Shown here piece by piece: positions 6,744 to 11,491 of a stretch of 11,491 nucleotides of DNA. The notes below the pieces were generated by a model. The model saw only the letters and a program-made list of their open reading frames with translations, had not been told where the DNA came from and did no database searches. The position numbers and the translations under genes were made by a program. The stretch is from an uncultured Bacillaceae bacterium (GTDB lineage Bacteria; Bacillota; Bacilli; Bacillales; Cytobacillaceae), in assembly GCA_937995745.1 (NCBI GenBank), contig CALKIU010000104.1, positions 1-11,491 of the forward strand, given 5' to 3'. Numbering within the stretch: position 1 is the first letter of the stretch; each line of letters begins with the position of its first letter.

Positions 6744-7661
6744 CTATGGAACACGTTGTTTGGCTTCATGGTACAGGGCGTGAACAAACTTTTTGATGTT
6801 GATTCGGCGGCCGTCTGTTTGCGGCGCTTTTCCCTCCAATTCAAGCATTTTCAGCCGGACTTGAGTGTAATCAAAAAACTTGGAGGAAAAATTTTCAAAC
6901 TTTGGGTTTGTCCAATCTGTTAATCCGAGGGATGCTACATGCTCCAATGCCTCGTGTACGGCCCGTCTGGTTCGCTGTTCGGCCGCTTTAATCTCTCTTT
7001 TAAAATGGCGGGAGGGAAGAGAGGAGCCATGCCTTTTTTCAATGACTTTCCTGTACAATTCTCTTAAGCTGGGAATCTTTTGTATTCCTTCTTTCTCCAT
7101 TTGATACAAAATAGATAGCATATCCAGCAAATCTTTGCTTCCGCTGACAGAGATAATTCCAAGTTCTAAAAGAATTTCTTTTCCGGATGAAATGATCGGG
7201 CAAGATGTTTGTCTATGTCCGGTTTTGTTTAGGTCGTTATGATGATGGTATTCAAGAAAACTGAGTGACTGCCGGATATTTTGAATGGTTCGTTCCATTT
7301 GCAGGCTTTTGGCTGCTTTTTGGATAATATTCACCAATTCCAAACGGTTCATCGGTTTTGTTACATAATATTCAACGCCGAGAGAATAAGCCTCGCCAAT
7401 CAAATCTTTTGTTTCCACTTGGGAAATCATGATGATCTTTCCTTTGAAAGACGGAAATATTTTACGGATGGTTTCCAAACCGTCTTGTTGAGGCATCAGC
7501 ATATCGATGAGAAGGATATCCACTTCTTTTTCTTTCAATATATCGATGCTGATTTCCGAACCGTCTGCCGCTTCTCCGACAACTGTTCCGAGTTCTTCTT
7601 CGATCATATTCCTTAAAAGAGAGCGGTCAGAGTCGGAATCATCGACGATAAAAAATCTCAT
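6744..7661 (-). CDS. glnL: GlnL/YcbB-type response regulator
   Basis: The ATG at 7661 is preferred to a GTG at 7667: the AAAGGG ribosome site (7676-7671) is 9 bases from the ATG but nearly touches the GTG. The product is then 305 residues starting MRFFIVDD, close to B. subtilis GlnL (about 314). Receiver domain, about 1-118: acidic pocket Asp7 and Asp8, phosphoacceptor Asp53 in LLIDMLMPQQDG, switch residue Ser80 and Lys102 in VTKP. The segment GKIIMISQVETKDLIGEAYSLGVEY closely resembles GlnL as I recall it. The C-terminal part (about 155-290) corresponds to the YcbB-type DNA-binding domain rather than a LuxR or OmpR type. In B. subtilis GlnL activates glutaminase and glutamine transporter genes. 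Here no such genes are visible; ansA, the permease and aspA are more likely targets (inference). The gene follows the kinase by 6 bases, so both are one transcript. Confidence 0.85.
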   Translation of the reverse strand: MRFFIVDDSDSDRSLLRNMIEEELGTVVGEAADGSEISIDILKEKEVDILLIDMLMPQQDGLETIRKIFPSFKGKIIMISQVETKDLIGEAYSLGVEYYVTKPMNRLELVNIIQKAAKSLQMERTIQNIRQSLSFLEYHHHNDLNKTGHRQTSCPIISSGKEILLELGIISVSGSKDLLDMLSILYQMEKEGIQKIPSLRELYRKVIEKRHGSSLPSRHFKREIKAAEQRTRRAVHEALEHVASLGLTDWTNPKFENFSSKFFDYTQVRLKMLELEGKAPQTDGRRINIKKFVHALYHEAKQRVP

Positions 7662-7667
7662 TTCCAC

Positions 7668-8930
7668 TCACCCTTTCTCTGTCAGTTTATGAATAGGAAG
7701 CTTCAGACTAAAAACAGTAGTGAATCCATGCTCGGGCGGTTGCAGCCGAATTTCCCCGTTCAAACGGGACAGGACATCTTTTACGTAAGCAAGTCCGATG
7801 CCGTTTGAGGCTGTTCCGTCCGAGGAAAATTTGGTTGTATACCCAGGTTTGAAAATGTCTTTCCGATTCCGGGGATGGATGCCGGGGCCATCGTCTTTTA
7901 CGTAAATGACCAACATATTATCTTTCACGTTGGCAGAAAGGTGAATGTTCCCCTGGATTTTGATCGCTTCCACCGCATTGGCAACCAGGTTATTAATAAT
8001 TGATAACAGGTGGAAGGTATGGTAATCGGGATGGTTTCCGCAGATTTCCGTGCAAATGTCGATATTTTTATTCAAGAGTCTTGCGTAATCGCTGTTAGCT
8101 GTTTGAATCAGGTTAAAAATGTCTTCGATTGATGAATATTCAGCGATATCTTTTTTGTTTTTCAGTTTGGCCAGGCCGGCAAAAATCCGCTGGTTGTCCT
8201 TCTTTATGTCATGAATTTTGCCTGCAATCGATAGTGCCGTATGGGCAAGGGGTTGAATATTGGCAGTCTTTAGCCGGCGGTATAAACGATAGCATTCATT
8301 GGTCAGAGTCTCTGCGTTTTTTATCGATTTTTTCAATTGGAACATTTCGACATGTAATTGTGAAAGATGCATGAGTATTTCATCGTTTCGCTTTTTCTGC
8401 AATCGTTCCGCTTGGATTAAGTGGCGGAAGACAAAAATGCTGAAAAAGCCAACGACAAAAAAGCTGCGGATGAGCGCGATGCCGCACAGGACGAAAAATT
8501 TTTCCGGCGGCAATGACGTTCCGGCAAAGAAGAAACGGACAAGGAGTTCCGTCAAATTGGCACTGAACTCCATCAGTGCCCCCATTATGCCCACATAAAG
8601 AGGATTGGTGCGTTTTGGACGGACTTGAAACAATTGAAAAAGCAGGGCAAATACAAAGTAATAGAAAAAAGCCGGCACATGTTCCATCAACAGGACGTCC
8701 AGCGGAAGGCCTTCGCTGAGGGCGAGGATAATTCGAAATTGAACGACCGAAACACCAATCAACATTCCTGCAAGAAGGGGGCGGAGATGATCGGAAATTA
8801 ACAGAATAAAGAAAAATGCTGCGGGTCCGAGATTGATGCGAAGCGCATCACCGAGCGGATAAAATTTCATCTCTCCGGCAACAGCGACGATGAGCATGAT
8901 GAAAAGATATGTGAAGATTTTTTTCATCAT
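7668..8930 (-). CDS. glnK: GlnK/YcbA-type membrane sensor histidine kinase
   Basis: ATG at 8930 is chosen over GTG at 8939, because AGGA (8944-8941) is well spaced only for the ATG; the product is 420 residues (B. subtilis GlnK about 410). Six hydrophobic segments fill the first 168 residues (about 2-17, 33-47, 52-71, 86-101, 112-133, 144-168), with almost no extracellular domain, so the ligand is likely sensed within or near the membrane. A coiled region (about 172-225) leads to the phosphoacceptor His240 in IHDIKKDNQ. The ATPase domain follows: N-box INNLVANAVEA (312-322), DDGPG at 346-350, DIFKPGYTTK at 358-367 and SNGIGLAYVKDVL at 375-387. All catalytic motifs are present. The HDIKKDNQ box is of the GlnK/DcuS/CitA-like type. 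Its signal here may be asparagine, aspartate or glutamine; this cannot be read from sequence. It is transcribed divergently from aspA. Confidence 0.85.
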   Translation of the reverse strand: MMKKIFTYLFIMLIVAVAGEMKFYPLGDALRINLGPAAFFFILLISDHLRPLLAGMLIGVSVVQFRIILALSEGLPLDVLLMEHVPAFFYYFVFALLFQLFQVRPKRTNPLYVGIMGALMEFSANLTELLVRFFFAGTSLPPEKFFVLCGIALIRSFFVVGFFSIFVFRHLIQAERLQKKRNDEILMHLSQLHVEMFQLKKSIKNAETLTNECYRLYRRLKTANIQPLAHTALSIAGKIHDIKKDNQRIFAGLAKLKNKKDIAEYSSIEDIFNLIQTANSDYARLLNKNIDICTEICGNHPDYHTFHLLSIINNLVANAVEAIKIQGNIHLSANVKDNMLVIYVKDDGPGIHPRNRKDIFKPGYTTKFSSDGTASNGIGLAYVKDVLSRLNGEIRLQPPEHGFTTVFSLKLPIHKLTEKG

Positions 8931-8986
8931 TTCGGTCACTTCCTGATGGGGAAATGGTCATCCTTCATTGTTTTCTCCGCTGATTC

Positions 8987-9016
8987 ATTATACACCGGTT
9001 TTTTGCCTGAAACGTC
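8987..9016 (-). promoter_or_regulatory. Probable promoter of the kinase-regulator operon
   Basis: On the - strand a perfect -10 TATAAT occupies 8992-8987, preceded directly by TG. The best -35 candidate, GACGTT (9016-9011), is weak with an 18-base spacer. The start codon is about 57 bases downstream of the -10. The phased repeat array at 9050-9099 lies upstream of this promoter as well as of aspA. Confidence 0.5.
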
Positions 9017-9049
9017 ACGGAAGTATGACAAATTAAGGAAATTGAAATT

Positions 9050-9099
9050 TTTTGTCGAATTTTTATAGATTTTTATGAAGTTTATGATATTCTATGAAT
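9050..9099 (+). repeat. T-rich direct repeats phased at exactly 10 bp between kinase and aspA
   Basis: Five consecutive 10-base units, each six bases starting T-rich followed by a four-base part ending in or near GAA/GAT: TTTTGTCGAA, TTTTTATAGA, TTTTTATGAA, GTTTATGATA and TTCTATGAAT. The first two units fit the form TTTTGT-N4-TTTTGT reported for B. subtilis GlnL at 10 of 12 fixed positions. The array sits just upstream of a -10 element for aspA and also upstream of the divergent kinase promoter, so it is well placed for an activator. Phased T-runs can also bend DNA without any specific protein. Confidence 0.5.
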
Positions 9100-9131
9100 A
9101 TAAAATTAGGAATTTGTTGTTTTAATATAAT
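9099..9131 (+). promoter_or_regulatory. Candidate aspA promoter elements
   Basis: A perfect TATAAT at 9126-9131 and a second candidate TATAAA at 9099-9104 both lack a recognisable -35 at the usual distance, which fits a promoter needing an activator bound at the adjacent repeats. A third option, TTGAAA (9042-9047) with TATAGA (9064-9069), would overlap the repeats. From TATAAT the leader to the start codon is roughly 240 bases. Confidence 0.4.
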
Positions 9132-9231
9132 CAAACGAAAGTTTTCTTTACTCCATTAAATGTTAAATTATGTAAAATTAATCCGCGAATTTCCCTTATT
9201 GGGATTTTTTCGTTCCCTCTTTTGCAAGCGC

Positions 9232-9334
9232 ATGGCTCTGGCAGCCATTCCGATACATTAGGTGTTTTCCCCTGCAGGGTAACGGCAGGGATAAATCTGA
9301 TTTCACGGGACAAATTAGAGGCCCTTTGTCTAAT
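9232..9334 (+). promoter_or_regulatory. Structured aspA leader with several hairpins
   Basis: Three potential stems lie in the untranslated leader: ATGGCT/AGCCAT (9232-9237 with 9243-9248), CCCTGC/GCAGGG (9270-9275 with 9285-9290), and a pair of interleaved, mutually exclusive stems, GACAAA/TTTGTC (9309-9314 with 9325-9330) and ATTAGA/TCTAAT (9314-9319 with 9329-9334). I recognise no known riboswitch class. No full terminator with T-run follows the last stem, so an attenuation role is speculative. Confidence 0.3.
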
Positions 9335-9376
9335 GCTTACTATATTATTTTATTTTAATATAGGAGATGACCATGC

Positions 9377-10813
9377 ATGACTGAACAACAATACCGCATT
9401 GAAAGAGACTTTTTGGGAGAAAAGAAAGTACCGAAAGATGCTTATTACGGAGTTCAGACAATGAGGGCGGTTGAGAACTTTCCGATTACCGGATACCGCT
9501 TGGACGAAGCTTTGATTCGGGCAATTGCCATTGTAAAAAAAGCCGCCGCTCTGGCCAACGCTGATACGGGCCAATTGGACCGCAAAATTGCAGTGGCCAT
9601 TGCGGATGCGGCGGATGAAGTGATCGAGGGAAAATGGCATGATCAATTTATCGTTGACCCGATTCAAGGCGGGGCGGGAACTTCAATTAATATGAACGCC
9701 AACGAAGTTTTGGCCAATCGCGCCCTCGAACTGCTAGGTAAACCGAAAGGCGACTATAAGACGATTAGCCCGAACAGTCATGTCAATATGTCGCAGTCGA
9801 CAAATGACTCTGTACCCACGGCCATCCGGATTGCTATTCTGGAAACATTGAAAACTTTAATAGAAACGATGGAAGAACTTTACGAAGAGTTCATGAACAA
9901 AGCCCGTGAATTTGACGGCATGATCAAAATGGGCAGAACCCATTTGCAGGATGCCGTGCCCATTCGGTTGGGGCAAGAGTTTGAAGCGTATGCACGTGTG
10001 CTGAAACGGGATATTTACCGGATTTCCGCAGCCCGCGAACATCTGTATGAAGTGAACATGGGAGCCACTGCCGTCGGAACGGGATTAAATGCCGATCCTG
10101 TGTATATGGAAAAAGTCGTTCAGTATTTGGCCGAATACAGCGGTTTTCCGATTAAACAGGCGGAAAATCTGGTCGATGCTACCCAAAACTCCGATTGTTA
10201 CCTGGAAGTTTCCGCAGCATTGAAAACGTGCATGTTGAATATGTCCAAAATCGCCAATGACTTAAGGTTGATGGCCTCTGGTCCGCGCTGCGGCTTGGGA
10301 GAAATTAATCTGCCGCCCCGGCAACCAGGTTCATCGATTATGCCCGGAAAAGTGAATCCGGTCATGGCCGAAGTCGTCAATCAAAGTGCTTTCCAAGTGG
10401 TAGGAAATGATTTGACGATCAGCATGGCGGCCGAAGCGGGACAATTCGAATTGAACGTCATGGGTCCGGTGATTGTGTTCAATCTTTTACAATCGATCCG
10501 GATTATGACCAACGTATTCACCGTGTTCCGCAAGTATTGCCTGAGCGGAATCACCGCCAACGAAGAGCGCATGAAAGCATATGTGGACAACAGTGTCGGC
10601 GTGATTACCGCCATTAATCCGCATGTCGGCTATGAAACGGCCGCTCAAATTGCGAAGGAGGCTGTGGAAACGAAACGGCCCGTGCGGGAAATTGTATTGG
10701 AGCGCGGCGTTTTAACCGAGGAAGAATTGGACAAGATTCTTAATCCGTTTGAAATGACATATCCCGGCATTGCCGGCAAGGAATTGTTGGAGAAAAAGAA
10801 ACAAGAAATATAA
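9377..10813 (+). CDS. aspA: Aspartate ammonia-lyase (aspartase)
   Basis: Cleaves L-aspartate to fumarate and ammonia, feeding the TCA cycle; 478 residues, the normal size for this tetrameric cytoplasmic enzyme. Family motifs are intact: WHDQFIVDPIQGGAGTS (87-103), NMNANEV (105-111), SQSTND (139-144), GRTHLQDA (186-193) and the signature loop GSSIMPGKVNP (318-328) whose first Ser (Ser319) is the expected catalytic base. Similarity to B. subtilis AnsB (as recalled) runs along the whole length and favours aspartase over fumarase C. The ATG at 9377 has TAGGAG at 9361-9366. An out-of-frame ATG at 9373 is nearer the ribosome site and opens a tiny frame ending TGA at 9382-9384, overlapping the true start. 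The gene is divergent from the kinase and single, ending at a strong terminator. Control by the neighbouring two-component system is likely but unproven. Confidence 0.95.
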   Translation: MTEQQYRIERDFLGEKKVPKDAYYGVQTMRAVENFPITGYRLDEALIRAIAIVKKAAALANADTGQLDRKIAVAIADAADEVIEGKWHDQFIVDPIQGGAGTSINMNANEVLANRALELLGKPKGDYKTISPNSHVNMSQSTNDSVPTAIRIAILETLKTLIETMEELYEEFMNKAREFDGMIKMGRTHLQDAVPIRLGQEFEAYARVLKRDIYRISAAREHLYEVNMGATAVGTGLNADPVYMEKVVQYLAEYSGFPIKQAENLVDATQNSDCYLEVSAALKTCMLNMSKIANDLRLMASGPRCGLGEINLPPRQPGSSIMPGKVNPVMAEVVNQSAFQVVGNDLTISMAAEAGQFELNVMGPVIVFNLLQSIRIMTNVFTVFRKYCLSGITANEERMKAYVDNSVGVITAINPHVGYETAAQIAKEAVETKRPVREIVLERGVLTEEELDKILNPFEMTYPGIAGKELLEKKKQEI

Positions 10814-10839
10814 TTGTTTTAATGTAAGCGGGAAGAATG

Positions 10840-10886
10840 AAAAAGTGTGCCCTTTCATTTAAAGGGCACGCTTTTTGTTTTTCTTT
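10840..10886 (+). terminator. Intrinsic terminator of aspA
   Basis: A 15-16 bp stem formed by 10840-10855 and 10861-10876 (one G-U pair) closes a CATTT loop and is followed by a long T-rich run to about 10886. It lies 27 bases after the aspA stop and is among the strongest terminators in the window. Confidence 0.92.
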
Positions 10887-10982
10887 TCTTCTTATTGAAA
10901 CTATATAAATATAGTTAAGAAGATTTTGTTAATTAATTGGAAAAAGTATTTGCTATTTTGAATTTTCGTTAATAAAAAGTAA

Positions 10983-10996
10983 TGTGAACGCTTAAA
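10983..10996 (+). promoter_or_regulatory. cre-like carbon catabolite site (weak)
   Basis: TGTGAACGCTTAAA matches the Bacillus CcpA operator consensus TGWAARCGYTWNCW at 12 of 14 positions, including the central CG. It sits in AT-rich DNA upstream of a broken gene. It may be left over from the lost gene's promoter or may be chance. Confidence 0.25.
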
Positions 10997-11042
10997 TATT
11001 GAACATTACATTATAGGAAAATAGGAAATATTTTTGGTTTAA

Positions 11043-11405
11043 GGGTATGACGTAAACATTGTTGAAAAACTTGGGGAATTAATCGCTGCTGGTTCAGATC
11101 CGATTCCGTTTCCAAACAGGGATATGCTAATAGACCTGATTGCATTTCATCAAATTCCTGTTCATCTGAACGCAACCGTAGAAGAAATTACAAAAGATAG
11201 TGTCATTATTACCGGCAAAAAAGGAAAATTGGAACTTGAAGCCGATGCTGTCGTACTTTCAATCGGTTATAAACCGAATGACGAGTTGTTCAAAGAAGTT
11301 TACGGAGCGACTGATAAAAAGGTTTGGCTCATTGGAGACGCAAAAAACCCGTCTAACATAATGAATGCTGTCAAAGATGGTTCTGCAATAGGAGCGTTAA
11401 TTTAG
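11043..11405 (+). pseudogene. 5'-truncated FAD/NAD(P)-dependent ene-reductase-type flavoenzyme remnant
   Basis: An open frame of 120 codons, from just after a TAA at 11040-11042 to TAG at 11403-11405, encodes only the end of a protein. It begins GYDVNIVEKLGELI, which is the second strand and helix of a Rossmann NAD(P)-binding unit, without the preceding GxGxxG loop. It continues with AVVLSIGYKPND and ends VWLIGDAKNPSNIMNAVKDGSAIGA, the FAD-binding Gly-Asp segment. This matches the C-terminal half of NADH:flavin oxidoreductases of the 2-enoate reductase/2,4-dienoyl-CoA reductase group, whose full length is about 640-680 residues. The N-terminal barrel and most of the FAD domain are absent; upstream DNA is stop-rich and unrelated. 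An internal ATG at 11124 could start a 93-residue peptide but has only a poor ribosome site. A decayed relic is most likely. Confidence 0.75.
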
Positions 11406-11491
11406 TGTTGGGTATTGTTATTCTGCTTGGAAGCGGAAACGTCAATATCATTGGAATTTTTTAGACATGGGGGAATAAATTAAAAAGAAAG

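Noticed and set aside
7662..7667. GTG start for the response regulator, two residues longer
   Set aside because: The ribosome site would lie almost against the GTG, while the ATG at 7661 is properly spaced and gives the MRFFIVDD start seen in GlnL proteins.
9190..9210. A small TCCC/GGGA hairpin followed by six T in the aspA leader
   Set aside because: Only four base pairs are continuous before mismatches, too weak to call a terminator or attenuator.
9224..9237. A possible cre site around GCAAGCGCATGG
   Set aside because: The right half does not match the CcpA consensus; only the central CG and part of the left half agree.
9131..9313. A 60-codon - strand frame in the aspA leader
   Set aside because: No ribosome site or recognisable product, and the region is better explained as leader and promoter DNA.

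Overview
The window looks like chromosomal DNA from a low-to-moderate GC Gram-positive bacterium of the Bacillaceae, possibly a thermophile of the Caldibacillus/Geobacillus kind. The evidence is strong AGGAGG-type ribosome sites, protein matches recalled from Bacillus subtilis (YdjG/H/I, GlnK/GlnL, AnsB), and intrinsic terminators ending in T-runs. The species assignment is inference.

Bases 1-3252 hold the end of a membrane-stress operon on the + strand: the 3' end of a PspA-like gene, then YdjG (double zinc ribbon plus a C-terminal membrane segment), YdjH (secreted/anchored TPM domain) and YdjI (SPFH domain plus a C-terminal zinc ribbon). It closes with a strong terminator. The order equals B. 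subtilis pspA(ydjF)-ydjG-ydjH-ydjI, an envelope-stress (SigW) operon; its promoter lies outside the window.

Bases 3253-4083 are about 830 bases with no supportable gene. They hold a candidate ansA promoter preceded by a 10-bp direct repeat.

Bases 4097-10885 form a probable asparagine/aspartate utilisation locus. ansA (asparaginase) and an ion-transporter-superfamily permease run on the + strand and end at a strong hairpin. Converging on them from the - strand is a two-component pair, a GlnK-like sensor kinase and a GlnL-like (YcbB-type) response regulator. Divergent from the kinase is aspA (aspartate ammonia-lyase) with its own terminator. The proposed logic is amide or amino acid sensed by the kinase, uptake by the permease, Asn to Asp by AnsA, and Asp to fumarate by AspA, releasing two ammonia. 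B. subtilis instead keeps ansA and ansB together under the repressor AnsR, and uses GlnK/GlnL for glutaminase and a glutamine transporter. Here the same regulator family appears to sit with the Asn/Asp pathway. T-rich repeats phased at 10 bp lie upstream of both ansA and aspA and resemble the direct-repeat site reported for GlnL, so one shared regulon is a testable idea.

Bases 10886-11491 are AT-rich and contain only a 5'-truncated remnant of an FAD/NAD(P)-linked ene-reductase-type flavoenzyme.

No rRNA, tRNA, CRISPR array, insertion sequence or phage gene was seen. No wholly new system is evident; the most interesting material is the regulatory DNA around the two-component system.
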